The notes under the pieces: generated by a model
The model's database searches: none
Told to the model about the DNA's origin: nothing
The model's input: the letters and a program-made list of their open reading frames with translations, nothing else
Shown: one piece after another, positions 10,316 through 21,719 of the stretch
Numbering within the stretch: the first letter of the stretch is position 1
Layout: each line of letters starts with the position of its first letter
Position numbers and translations under genes: made by a program
Assembly (NCBI GenBank): GCA_011763485.2
Contig: JAANSK020263271.1
Location: forward strand, 1-21,893
DNA from: Isoetes engelmannii
Taxonomy: Eukaryota; Streptophyta; Lycopodiopsida; Isoetales; Isoetaceae
Reading direction: 5' to 3'
Length of the DNA stretch: 21,893 bases

Positions 10316-10633
10316 CCATGGGCACGTTACAATCTCTCCCACTAGAACTATGCTCATCCTCGAGCATCCAAGATATGATTTAACTAGTATACCAGTGACT
10401 GTGTGATTACCAAGGTTACCAAATGACCTATGCATATAGGCGCCCATAGAGACTCGAACTCAAGGCCCTCTCTGATACCAAATGTAACATTCCTAACTGA
10501 CATAACCAACTGGGCATAACTGTCTAGACGTTTATGGTAGTCACTTCTACCCATTTATGCTGGTGTCTCGAGGATGCCCCATGGGCACATTCAAGGATCG
10601 AATACTCGAGCAGTCTACCATGAACCCATCAAA
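10316..10633 (-). mobile_element. TRIM fossil, copy 2: LTR stub, internal region, PBS and one LTR
   Basis: The last 16 bases of an LTR (10316-10331, ending GTTACA) are followed by the internal region (10332-10482) and a nearly full LTR (10483-10633, starting TGTAACATTCC). Read on the minus strand, TGGTATCAGAG lies next to the LTR as a primer-binding site complementary to initiator Met-tRNA, and AGTGGGAGAGAT lies before the other LTR as polypurine tract. There is no coding capacity, as expected for a TRIM. The fossil is incomplete at its left end and old. Confidence 0.8.
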
Positions 10634-11150
10634 TTCCTTTTCCATTTTACATTCCCCACTTTTCTTTTCTTTTCTTTTCTTTTCTTTTCTTTTCTTTTCT
10701 TTTCTTTTCTTTTCTTTTCTTTTCCTTTTTCCATTTTCCCCTTCTCTTTTTTCTCCTCGCCTTTCGCCTTTCGCTTTTCTCTTTTTACCCCACTTTTCCT
10801 TTTTTCCATTTCCACCGCTCTTCCACTTTACTTCCTTTGCCCTTCTTCCATTTACTCTCCCTTTTCATTTTCTCTTCATCCTTTTCCCTCTCCCTTTTCC
10901 CTTCCCATCTTCTCCTTTTATACTTCCCCGTTGTCCATTTCTCCCTTCTCTTTTTGCCCGTCTTATTTTCTTGTTTTTCTTGTTACTCTTACTCTTCTCC
11001 TTGTTACTCTTCCCCTTTCCTTTCTATTTTCTCCTTCCCTTTTTCCGTTCCTCTTTTTCTCTTTTCTCCCTTTCCCCTCCCTTCATCCCCCCTCCCCCCT
11101 TTTCCCTCTTCTCCCTTTTGACCTTGCTCCTGCTCCACTGCAATCTTCCT
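10634..11150. repeat. Polypyrimidine tract, about 0.5 kb
   Basis: The plus strand is composed almost only of C and T, with very few purines until about 11115. It includes the microsatellite at 10661-10724. The long ORFs on both strands here translate to Phe/Leu/Ser/Pro or Lys/Glu/Arg/Gly runs and are compositional artefacts. Long polypurine:polypyrimidine DNA of this kind can form triplex (H-DNA) structures; that is general knowledge, not shown here. A shorter pyrimidine patch recurs at about 11188-11226. Confidence 0.9.
10661..10724. repeat. (TTTCT)n microsatellite, about 12.8 units
   Basis: A 5-bp unit TTTCT is repeated without interruption for 64 bases. It is embedded in the longer pyrimidine tract, which probably spread from it by slippage and point change. 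Confidence 0.95.
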
Positions 11151-12960
11151 GTAAAGATCTAGAGCTTGATTCACAACAGGCATATGGTACAACTTTTTTT
11201 TTTTCTCTTTTTCCCATTTTCCTTTCATGTTTACTTTTTAGTAGGCTTCCTTCCATACAACAATCCTTGCAATTCTAGCTTGTCCACGTGACTGCACACA
11301 TCAGCATCATGCATTCTTTGTCGTTGGACCTCTGCATTTTCAGATCAACGGCCATGAAAATTAGATAATCTTGAAAGATTGCCCTACCACTTTCACCGTC
11401 TAAATCGTCTGACCTTCTTCCTTTCCGCTGGAGCTAGGTAATTTTTTTCACGTCTTCATTAGATGTATTTATTTTGTAGAAAAGGTTAGTGCTTGCATCC
11501 TGCATCGGCCATAGAGTGGAGGTCCTTAAACCGTTAGCCTTGATTTGTTTTTATTTTGAAAAATTCCTTCCATTTTTTGTTTAGTATGATGTTAAGAATA
11601 AAATTATTGCTTTCATTTGTTGACATGTATATTTATTCACTAGTTGAGTTGCGGCTGTCCTGCTATGTCATTTGTCTTTGGCCAGATTAGATTAGAGACA
11701 AAGTGGACTCAAAATTTGAGAAATGAGAAGAGGCCTTTGTCTTGGTAATGTTAATCTCTGCAAACTGTGATGTTTTCTTATATCTTGGCATGTACACATG
11801 ATTTTAGGAATGCATAAGCAGAAGATCCACAAGGGGAAATTGCAAGTGATATGCAAAAAGAAGCTCAATGGGAGCTCAATGCTTCTTCCAATGCCCTCCA
11901 GCTGGAAGCATTTCTTTTATGGATATCGAAAGACGTGCTCTTTAATGCATTGAGAACCATGTTGCTGCTCATTACTTGATAAGTTTCTTGGAAGGCAAAC
12001 AACACTGGTATTTCTTGGAAGGCCATTGTTATAGCCTGCATTTAGATTGAAACATTATTCTAATTCTAGCATGCATCAAGGATGGATATAAAAGTGGTCT
12101 ATTTGGAGCTTCATGTGTTTAATTCATCCAGTAATTTGAGCACTCAATAGCTTATCTATTGAGACTAACCTGTTATAATAGGTTCTTAGAGATAGATCTT
12201 ATATGGTATCTTTACTAGATTAAGAATTATAGCAATATATTTGTTTTGCATTTTCGAGATGTTTCTGTTTGTTCTATCCATAATGTTATGTTTTAATTTT
12301 TTTTTTGTATTGCAGGCATGTTTGATGACTCCACTATCGCCTTGCATATGTTGCTTGTGAGGACTAGGTCTGGCAAAAGAGATGAATCAAGAATGAATTT
12401 AAGCCAGAATACAACAAGTTTCAAACTCCTTTCTTTCGTTGTTGATTACTATGTCGAGTGCCTTTAGAGCTTTTAGCATATATTATTATATACCATACCT
12501 AATATTGTGTCACAAGACGAGGGACTACCTTCTCCAAGAAAACTTTGCAAGCATCTTCTCTGCATTGCATCTCTCCATTGTTGTAGATACCGGCATAATC
12601 AAAACAAAGCATCCACTGTTTTACAAGGGCACACACTGCGTGCAAACCCTCTAATGGCCAAAAAATTGTGCAGGCTTATGATAAGACAACACGAAATATT
12701 AAGACTTAGTATGGGCAGGGGTTTTGGAATTGGCCTAGAAAAGCTTGGACTTGAAGGAGATCCAAATGCCTACAACATTTTCATCTATATATTGTTATTC
12801 TATTTTGTTTTCTACAATTGCTAAAGGGTTTAACTTCAATATAATGTAGTTTGTTCTCTCCGCGGATGATAAAAATGTTATTCTATTCTATTATCTAGGC
12901 ATCGATGACTATAAGGATTGTAGCTTTTTTCTGGGCTTAAGGACCAAGTGCATTTGGCTA
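11151..12960. other. Long stretch without a recognised gene
   Basis: The region is AT-rich. The short ORFs at 12439-12654 and 12507-12824 have no recognisable domain. Splice-like signals exist (AG|GTAATT near 11435, TTTTAG near 11809, TTGTATTGCAG at about 12305-12315), so a spliced non-coding transcript or a decayed gene is possible, but no coding similarity supports it. Confidence 0.4.
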
Positions 12961-12965
12961 TGGCA

Positions 12966-13495
12966 TGTAATGTTCCTAACCGACATGCCCTTAACCAACT
13001 GGGCAAAACCGTCTAGAAGTTTATGAGTAGTCACTTCTAGCCATTTATGCCGGTGTCTCGGGAATGCCCCACATGCACATTCAAGGATTGAATACTTGAG
13101 CGGTCTACCATGGGCATGTTACAATCTTTCTCACTAGAACTATGCTCGTCCTCGAGCATCCAAGACTATTACTTAACTAGTATACCACTTTCTCACTAGA
13201 ACTATGCTCGTCCTCGAGCATCCAAGACTATTACTTAACTAGTATACCACTGACTGGATGGTTACCAAGGTTAGCAAATTACATGTGCATATAGGCACCC
13301 ATGGAGACTCGAACTCAAGACCTGCTATGATACCAATTGTAACGTTCCTAACTGACATCCCCTTAACCAATTGGACAAAACCGTCTAGACGTTTATGAGT
13401 AGTCGCTTCTACCCATTTATGTCGGTGTCTCGGGAACTCCCCACAGGCACAATCAAGGATCGAATACTTGAGCTATCTACCATGGGCCCATTACA
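12966..13495 (-). mobile_element. Complete TRIM (terminal-repeat retrotransposon in miniature), 530 bp
   Basis: Two 158-bp LTRs (12966-13123 and 13338-13495) begin TGTAA and end TTACA; by eye they are about 88 percent identical, so the insertion is old. Next to the right LTR, on the minus strand, is TTGGTATCATAGC, a primer-binding site of the initiator Met-tRNA type (13325-13337). Next to the left LTR is the polypurine tract (GTGAGAAAGAT, 13124-13134). The element therefore reads on the minus strand, with its 5' LTR at 13338. The 5-bp flanks are near-identical (12961-12965 and 13496-13500), fitting a target duplication. There is no open reading frame for gag or pol, which is normal for TRIMs; movement would depend on another element. 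It looks structurally whole. Confidence 0.88.
13127..13250. repeat. Perfect 62-bp tandem duplication inside the TRIM
   Basis: 13127-13188 and 13189-13250 are identical over 62 bp. Each unit contains an ATGCTC...GAGCAT hairpin and starts at the polypurine-tract side. The LTRs of this element differ at roughly one base in eight, so a perfect duplication must be much younger than the insertion. Copy 2 at 10316 shows a comparable but partial duplication of the same segment. Confidence 0.93.
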
Positions 13496-13867
13496 TTGCA
13501 TCTCACAATGTGTGTACTCAGAAAGTTAGATCATGTTGACATCTATATACAATCTAGTCTGTTCGGATAAAATGGTTAATATTCCAACTGCTAATCTGCA
13601 AGCTGCCACCAATGCCCTTCTGACCCGCTCTTTGCATCATACTACTCGTTCATCTACTAAGCTTTAATATAGTACCCGTGGTAACCAAGCTTTGTTTCTA
13701 AATCTGCTTATGATATATTAAGGAAGTGCTACTGTGCTGCAGTTAACACAACTCTATTGTGAATGCAACTTCTAATTGCATGTTCACTATTTACTATTGC
13801 ATACGAACCACTGACTGAATTAACAAGCTTGATGAAGTTCATTACTTAGATTCATACCTTAGAGGAT

Positions 13868-15177
13868 GTGTCCAAGAAGTATGAAACCTACCAAATTCAT
13901 CTAAAAAAGGACACTAAAGCTTGCAAAATAAGGGACATCAACGGCTTCTTCAACCCTCTTGCAGCCTATACCTGTGACTGCATGAATTGTGAAGAAGTGC
14001 AAATTTCAATGCTGGATAGTACCAGGTCTAACTATGGTGATACCCACATTCGGAACCGAATTCCTGTCCTTGGCAAAAGCGACGGTACAAAAGGTCTGAA
14101 TATTTTATCTTATAAAAACATTCTGTTAAAAGATGCTTCTGGTCCTTTTCCTGTTAAACCTGTTAATGATGGTCAGTGTCAGCAGAATGTTTTTTATGCT
14201 AACAATGAGGTTGACCTTTCTACTGTGGAGGACCATTCAACCTCTTATCTATACTCCAAAAAAGGTATGTTGGTTCACTTCCTGAGCAAGTGCCCCTCTC
14301 TTAGAGAAGTTAAGTTCTGGATTACTAAGCTCTAAAAGATCTCTATCCTTTCTATTCTTAAAATGCATAGTAGAACTTTCCAAATCCTCTGCAGGGACCA
14401 GAATAGTGTGGACATATTTTAAAGAAGAAATTAGAAACTATTGCTAATAATAGTTTTTATTTGATGAGGAGGACTCCCATGTATATCCCGGGTGATTTTG
14501 GAGTTATCTCCACCTCCACTTGGGTTTCTTACCCTAATCTGCCTCCTGCTCTCTTGACCCATTCTCACCTCAAAGCTATATCTGAAAAATTGGGCCAAGA
14601 TTGAAGCCAAAGTCAAGCTCTCCAAGATCCTTGATTTCTTTGATCTTGGAAGATTGAAGTCAAAGTCAAGCTCTCCAAAGAGACCTCTTTCAACCTCAAG
14701 ATTGACTACCCCGAGAAGCCTGATTTTAAGGACAGCAATCCTGACAAAGGTAAGGGAAAAATTAATGAGGATATGATAGGTAACCATCTGCCTAAGATGA
14801 GGCAAGAATGGAGACCAAAAAAGAATTGGGAAAAAAGGGAATGCAGTCAATCAAGAGATATTCAACAGGATAACATTTTCATCAACAAGGATTGGACCAT
14901 TACCATAAAAAATCTTTCTGTGAAAGTCAACACATGTATTGTCACTTTAGCTATTCCTCAAGTTTATTCTAACACCTCGACTGATGATACAGAAAGTATC
15001 GATTCAGATATTAGTGAGGAAGACTTTATCCAGACCTGTGATGATCTGGGCTGGAAGCAAATTAGCTATAAAAGAAGGGGAAGAGGAAAGAAGAAAATAT
15101 ATTCAGGCGCCCTAAGAGTCAACCCTAGGAATTTAGCCATCCGATCTAGGTTGGCTAAGGGTATGTATAAATACTAA
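13868..15177 (+). pseudogene. LINE A ORF1 relic
   Basis: The frame at 13868-14335 contains LSYKNILLKDASGPFPV and ends MLVHFLSKCPSLREV. This resembles the start of the DUF4283-like domain in plant LINE ORF1 proteins, which bind nucleic acid. The middle (14336-14700) is frame-broken and includes an imperfect tandem duplication of about 53 bp (GATTGAAG-CAAAGTCAAGCTC, near 14600 and 14653). The 3' part (14773-15177) is open again, with an acidic patch followed by a basic tail (YKRRGRGKKKIY). The ORF1 stop is 20 bp before the ORF2 ATG, a normal L1 arrangement. Confidence in the domain name is moderate; position and composition support ORF1. Confidence 0.68.
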
Positions 15178-15197
15178 TCGTGAATAATTCTTTAAAA

Positions 15198-17292
15198 ATG
15201 ATTTCTTGGAATCTCAAAGGTATTAATAGCATTATCAAAAGGGAGCATCTAAAGGTCTGTCTAGTCCCTTAACCCTGAAATTTTATTTATCCAAGAGCAC
15301 AAGATCCATGATTTAAATCATGAGAGAATTATCTCTAGCATCATGCCTCCTAACTTTAAAGTTTGATCTATTTGTGCTAACGACTCTTTTGCAGGAATTG
15401 CCATTGCATGGAATCAAAGAATTGCTTTAGAGGTGACCTTTATGGTAAATGACATGAATGGTAGATGGCAGATTCTATTTGGAAAAGTATATAACTGTAA
15501 GATTGCCTTTACCAATGTCTATTCTTATCATAACCCTGGTGATAGAAATATAGTTTGGAATAGGATTTCTCATAGTTTAGGTAATTTAGACTTTGATGAA
15601 TGTGTCATAACTGGAGACTTTAATATGGTTACTGATGACTTCATGAGGAGCAAAAATTTTAGACTTCTTCTTCCACAGAAAATTGTGCCTGGAGTAATCT
15701 TCTGAACTCCCAGAATCTTTAGTCTTGCTAGGACTAAGCCTGGAGCTTACAGCTGGTCTGATCACAGAGGTGATCCAATATGTTGCCTCCATGACAGGTT
15801 TTACCTTAGGGAAGATCTATGGAATAAAAGCAGTACGGTTGAGAATCTTGAAGGGTACACCTTATCTGACCACTTCCCTCAGAGAATTACCATTTCTGGC
15901 AGGGATAATGTGAGCAAAAGAAATTCCTTCTTCAAGCTCAACACTAATTTCCTGGAGCATGAAGACTTCATGACGAAGTTAAAAGAAATTGTTGACAGAA
16001 ATCCCAAACCCAATGGTAGTGAGGGTTGGATGGACTGGTGGATCAGTTTAGCAAAGCAGATCAAGAATGGGGCAAATCTATTTTCTATAAGAACAATTTG
16101 ATCAAACAAATCAAGGACAATGAGAGATGCAACTCCAAGTACTTCTTTATCAAGGCAAAAACAAGGACGAATAAGAATCACATTTATGATATCATGGTTG
16201 GTGACAGGATTATTTCTAAGGATGAAGATATTAAGGAAGCAGCAGTAGAACACTTCATCAACATTATGGGAACAAACAGGAACTCTTTCTCTAATATTAT
16301 GGATGACTTCATTAGTCTTCATCACAAGGTTACTGATAATCGAAATTGCTATCTAACCAAACCTTTTGAGAATGGTGAACTTTTGCAGGTGGTTAAGGAT
16401 ATGGATAATGACAAAACTCCAAGACCTGATGGACTCCCAGCTGAATTTTTCAAAAAATTCTGGGATCTTTTGGGAGAAAGTATTACAAGCATTGCCAATG
16501 AATTCAGAAATAGGCAATTCTTGGACTCAAGAATCAACACGAGTTTGATTCCCTCATTCCCAAAATTGACTCTCCTATTTCTTTTTTCTGATTACAGACC
16601 AATCTCCCTATCCAATGTGATCTACAAAATTATTTTAGGAGCTGTTGCTGCTAGGCTGAAATCTATTTTGGATATCATCATCAGCAGCTCCCAGTCTGCT
16701 TATCTCAGGGATAGATTCATTTTGGATAATGTGGTCACGGCCACCTTGGTCTGCAATGGGCAAAGGACTCCAGACATGGTACTGCTCTGCTGAAGCTGGA
16801 CATCACAAAAGCTTTCGATGCTGTAAGTTGGAACTTCCTCTTCAAATGTTGCAGGGCTTTGGGGTTTAGTTATGATTGCATTGAGACTTTCAAGGCTATC
16901 CTTAACAACTCAAGATCTGATGTTTTAATCAATGGGGAATGCAGTTCCTTCTTCCCCATTCAGAGATGAGTAAAGCGAGGCTGTCCTCTGGCTTTTTTCC
17001 TCTTCTTGATTGTTATGGAAGGCCTCCACGCCAAAATTGAATGGGCTAGAAATACTAACCTCATTAAGGGTCTTAATCTGCCTGAGAATAGTCATACAGA
17101 TCAGATACTTAATGGGCATTTTGCAGATGACACTTTCCTTCTAGTCTCCATGGATCATAACTCCATCACTAATACTCAGCTCATCTTGGAGAGGTTTGGG
17201 GAGGCTTCTGGATGTAGGATTAATCCTGTCAAATCAGCTATTCAATCCAGAGACCAGATCAAAGGTGAACAGATGGCCAATATATTGGGCTA
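15198..17292 (+). pseudogene. LINE A ORF2 relic: AP endonuclease and reverse transcriptase, truncated
   Basis: It starts at ATG 15198 (MISWNLKGINS). Endonuclease motifs are a broken FIQEHK (about 15285-15303), GDFN (15613-15624) and SDHFP (15865-15879). Reverse transcriptase follows: RPDGLPAEFFKKFW (16418-16465), SDYRPISLSN (about 16588), LKLDITKAFDAVSW (about 16790-16831), KRGCPLAFF (about 16974-17000) and FADDT (17119-17133; most elements have YADD). Stops and frameshifts occur throughout, for example a frame change near 16780 and a stop just before KRGCPLA. The thumb and C-terminal part is missing because LINE B is inserted at 17293. Confidence 0.9.
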
Positions 17293-17332
17293 TTTATTTT
17301 TTTTATTTTTATTGTTTTCTTCCTTTTTTTTT
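17293..17332 (-). other. Poly-A-like 3' tail of LINE B
   Basis: The minus strand shows an interrupted A-rich run following the 3' UTR (AACGAAAAAAAAAAGG, then AATAAAAATAAAAAAAAT). It marks target-primed integration and fixes the orientation of LINE B. The LINE A coding sequence stops matching exactly here. Confidence 0.8.
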
Positions 17333-17549
17333 TCGTTGAGGACAAGGTTGTTTTTTGTATTTCATTTAAATAAATACATGATACAGTATAGCTTAGAAGA
17401 TATACTCGAAGGGCTTTCCTTATGAGAGAAGCCTGTCAAAAATAGGCTCTGGTCCTTAAAAAATGGATCCAGAAACCAAATTAGCTCACATCGAGCTATA
17501 TATAGCCTAAAAAGACAGATAATAATAATAAAAGTTACAGAGCAGTTAG

Positions 17550-20500
17550 TCATCTCCAGGCGTCTATAAGATCTTGAATTGTGAGGTCTGCAACAGTCTT
17601 CCTTCCAAACATATTCAGCATCCTGTCGAGGTCCTTGATGCTAAAATTTGTGAAGTCCAGTAGAAGGAGTACATGTGCCTCCCTTTTCTGTTGCCATTTG
17701 TGGTACAGATTTTCAAAGAAAGGCTTAAGATAATTGTGCTTCCAAATTTCTCTCTTGTCCAGGAATTTCTTGATTGCCATTGCATGGATCATCTCTTGTT
17801 TGAGCAGGATCAGAGTATCACCAACCTCTATTGTGCCAATGATAGTATCCTCCTCATCAATTTGCTGCCTCCTCCATCATCTTGGATGAACAACTATGTT
17901 TACTGAGTCTCCTCTACTCCTCTGTGCAAAATATCATCAGCAATTGTTAGATTGAGGGCAAAAAAGTCATGCAAACCATGGAAACTTCCTATTCTATCCC
18001 AGGCTGGATCACTTTTCTTCCCTTTCAGGAGTTTATGTGCCACAGCCGAGGTCTCCAAAAAATCTAGGAACATTCTTTTTAACCAGATCATGGATGGGGG
18101 GATTGAATTGATGGAGACCTTGTTTCTATGGAGCCATGTTGTCTAGCCACTAAGAGCCCTGGTAGTGTTTATCATTTTGTCATCTGTTTTCCAGAAGGTG
18201 AACATGTTTGAGTCCCCAGGAGCTCCTTGATTTATTTGAGAAGTCTAACTCCAAAATTCTGCGAACCACGGGCGTGTGAAAATGTGATTGGATGTCTCCT
18301 TATGGCCACATAAGGAGCATAGTTCAGAAACATTAGCATCAAATTTTGCCCTTTGGTTGCTAAACTCTGGTGAATTGCCATCCATCTAAAGGTTTTAATA
18401 TTCTGGGCTGTGTAGATTGGCTAGCCAGCAGCACAGGTTTTTGCTAGATCCTCTTCTTCACAATTCCATAACCTGTTGGCTCTTGATGGCTTCTTGGAGA
18501 TCAAAGCCTTATATATGTCTCTCACTGAGTAGTATTCCTTGTTATTTAGGTGCCAGTGATTAGAGTTCATGCTTATCTGAGTATATCCCCCAACTGCTGC
18601 CATAACTAACTGGAAGATCTTCTTATCTATCACAGAATCTTTAGCTTTAGCTCTGAGTTCTTCCCATGTTATCCATCTGTCATCAATTATTAGATCCTCA
18701 ATCTTCCTAATACCTGCCCTATACCATTGCATGTACTTCTGTGGATGTTGGAAGGCTAAGCATCCAATTCCTTCTGGGGCTAAATCTGGATGCCAGAAGA
18801 ATTGGATGTCCTTGCATCTGGCATCCAACTTTGGAGGTCTATAACAGAGCAAAGCATTATTCCATGCCTCCATCATTCTCCTTGAGATGTTTGAGGTACC
18901 TGCACCTGGAGTAAATTGGAAGAAAGCAAAGTCAGGAAGTTCATGTTTAAGAGTAGAGCTACCTGCTGGGTGGGATTGATTAATCCAGTATTGAACCAGT
19001 TTGAGGGCAGGAGAAGGCCTATCAGCATACAAAGCTCTCCATATCATTTTAGCTGCCAAGGCTTGGGCCTGGGTAAACAGGTCCTTGCAGCCAAGACCTC
19101 CCTCCTTTTTTTGACTTGATCAAGTCTGACCAGACCACCTTGTGGGATCCCTGCCATATAAACTTCCTAATTGTTGCCTTACCTGTCTGTATGAGTTTCT
19201 GTCACCTACTATAGCTAAAGAAAAGTACACATGGGTACTGTCTATTACTGCATTGGCAATTTCTACTCTTCCTGCTAAGGATAAGGAGGAGGAGTACATG
19301 TTCAGTTTTCTCTTGATTCTGGATACTATTGGTTCCCACAGTCCATGCAAGGTGCTGTTTTGTGCTAATGAAATTCCCAGAATAGATTTGGCACTTTTGT
19401 TACTTAGCACCTTCATACCTTGTATTTGGGCATCAGTCGAGTCTAGAATGATAGCAGGTTTATCTCTGTTGAGTATTACTCCAGCTACTTGGCCAAATCT
19501 ATCTATGGCCTTCAAGAAGTTACTAAGGCTGTTGCCATCATGCTTAAGAAAAGCAAATGTATCATCAGCATATTGCATGATAGTGAAATTTCCTTATTCT
19601 TGAGGGAGCTTGAGACTATTTATACTCCCTTGCATCTGCATGCATGTTACTAGTCTGGTAACCATTTCTGCAGCAATCAAGAACAGGTAGAGTGCCAAGG
19701 GGCAACCTTGCCTGACTCCCCTTTGACATTTGAAAGTTTTTGTAGGGGATCCATTAATTATCAAGGCAGAAGAGGCAGACACATTGAAGCCCCATATTTT
19801 TTTATATATGCTCTCGGGAAAGCCTACACAGGACATTGACTTCTCCAAGAACTACCAGCTAATTGTGTCATAAGCTCGTTTGAAGTCCAATTTCAAAAGC
19901 ATACAGCCCTGATTTGATATTCTGTTCCAATGGAGGCCTTCAGCAGCCCCTATGTAGTTATCTAGAATGTTTCTTTGTGATAAGAAAGCTGATTGGCAGG
20001 GGCTAATTACCTTTTGCAAAATCATCTTTAGTCTGTTTGCCATAATCTTTGCTAACACTTTATAGCTTGTATTGGTTAATGTGATGGGTCTCCATTCACC
20101 AACCTGTATAGGATTTTCCACCTTAGGAATCAAAGCAATGTGGCCTGCATTAATAGCTGGGTGGAGGCTATTAGCTCTCCAAGCACCTTGGAAGAAAATA
20201 ATTAGGTCCTCTTTCATTAACTCCCAAAATTCTACATAAAATTTAGGTTGGAATCCATCTGGCCCAGGGGCTTTTACATTTGTCCATTGATTTGAGGTTT
20301 TCCCATATCTTTTTTTCTTTTTTTCTGATAGAGCCATCAGCAACTCATCCTCCTTAATCTGTTTTTCTATGGGAATATCTTTAAAGAAATCCAGCAGTTC
20401 ACTTTCAGAGACCAGCTGTTCCTTGAAAAGTCTAGTATATTCCTTGTGGAAAACATCCTCAATCCCTTCTTGATTCTCCCAGACAATACCATCTGTGTCT

Positions 20501-21671
20501 CTGACCTTGACCAACCCATTATTGATGACTCTATTCTTGGCTGTCCTAAAAAAGAAAGCAGAGTAGCCTTTATCCATCCCATTTATGAATTTACATCTGC
20601 ATCTTACAGCCAAGGATTTGGTCTCACTCTCCTCTATCATTTTGACTTTCCTTTCTAACTCCTCTTCCTGCACTTGTAAGCTCGAGCTGTCCTTGTCTAG
20701 GAACAGGTTGCTTCTGACCTTTTTCATTTCTGTGTATAGCTCTTGTTTTTCCTTCCTCTTCCTGGCACTCCAGTCCTTGCCCCATTTTTTAATCCAAACT
20801 TTCATTTGCTTTAATTTCTGAATAAAACTCTTCATGGATTCTGTTTTTCCAGTAGCTGGGAGTGAATTATAGAAAGTTTGGAAGTCCTCACAAAAGTTCC
20901 TATTGTTGAGAAGATCTGTGTTAAATTCGAAGGGGATATTAGATCCTCCTTTATTAGATGGTGCTCTGTTTTGTAAGACCTATGGATAATGATCTGATAT
21001 GGAATTCCCATTATCACATGTAACAATCAAATTATCCAGTGCCAGCAAGGATTTATTACAAATATAAAACTTGTCCAGCAAACAATAAGTCCTCTGATCC
21101 CCCTTTCTCTGGTTAGACCATGAGAAAGTATTTGATGAGGAAGGTGGAATGTAGCTAAAATGGACCATTAGTTGATCCCAGACTTCTCTCTCTTTTTTTG
21201 ACATATTTATATTTTTTCCAAGCTTTTGATCCCATATAGGAGTGTTGTTAAAGTCTCCAGAGAGCAGGATGTTATCCAGCTTGTTGTCCACAATCCACTT
21301 GTTAATTTTCTTCCACTATTCCTCGATTTCATTTGGTTCTGTTGATGCTTACACATTAATAAATGCATAGATTCTCCTTCTTTAATTCTAAGCAGGCAGT
21401 TGTCCACCTACCCGAGGGGTGGCAGTATTTTTGACTACCCTTATAGTATTTCCAGGCCATGCATATACCACCCTTTGTTCCATCTGCAGGTGCCCAGATT
21501 GAATCCCCATTAGGAATTATCCAAGAACCTAATCTCTCAGCTTCAAAGCTTGGCAACCTATATGCTCCTGCAAAAGTATGATGTCAGCCTTCATTTCCTA
21601 AGAGCAATCAGAGCTCTTTTCCTTTTGAGAGGGCCTTTAATCCCTCTCATATTCCATGTGACAATCTTCAT
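17550..21671 (-). pseudogene. LINE B ORF2: AP endonuclease, reverse transcriptase and zf-RVT domain
   Basis: It starts at ATG 21671 (MKIVTWNMRGIKGPL). Endonuclease motifs are LLQEH, GRWTT, LLSGDFN (about 21245-21265) and SDHYP (about 20985). RT motifs are APGPDGFQPKFY (about 20225-20275), WRPITLTNTSYKVLAK, LKLDFKRAYDTISW (19852-19893), RQGCPLA (about 19700) and QYADDTFAF (about 19552-19578). GGLGCKDLF is near 19080 and a zinc-finger zf-RVT remnant (CSLCGHKE, FAEFW) lies at 18251-18325. From 21291 down to about 18340 one frame persists, interrupted only by stops at 20980, 19849, 19594, 19120 and 18421. Frameshifts occur near 21640, 21360-21420 and 18335. The frame ends DLIDAWR at 17550. About 1370 codons is normal for plant L1 ORF2. 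Confidence 0.92.
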
Positions 21672-21719
21672 TATGCTGGATATTTCTTCCGTTCCTGGAT
21701 TCTCAAGTTCAAAGCTAGG

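Larger units (their letters stand above)
13501..17292 (+). mobile_element. LINE A: L1-type non-LTR retrotransposon, interrupted by LINE B
   Basis: The order ORF1, then endonuclease and reverse transcriptase in ORF2, is that of plant L1 elements. The 5' boundary is uncertain: sequence after the TRIM flank at 13501 may already be LINE. An early open stretch at about 13571-13665 (MVNIPTANLQAATNALL) could belong to ORF1. The element is cut at about 17292, shortly after the FADDT motif, by the poly-A end of LINE B; its remaining 3' part should lie beyond the window. Both ORFs carry stops and frameshifts, so it is dead. Confidence 0.87.

Noticed and set aside
10557-11278. Long ORFs of 201 and 234 codons on the plus strand and Lys/Glu-rich ORFs on the minus strand
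   Set aside because: They translate a polypyrimidine tract and microsatellite; the low-complexity Phe/Leu/Pro/Ser composition is an artefact, not a gene.
12439-12824. Two overlapping ORFs of 71 and 105 codons
   Set aside because: No domain, no coding context, and AT-rich composition; probably chance.
13127-13250. CRISPR-like array
   Set aside because: Only two directly adjacent units without spacers, inside a plant TRIM.
9756-13495. The three related repeats read as fragments of a full LTR retrotransposon or a tRNA-derived SINE family
   Set aside because: No gag or pol sequence lies between the LTRs, and paired TG...CA repeats with an adjacent PBS and polypurine tract fit a TRIM better than a SINE.
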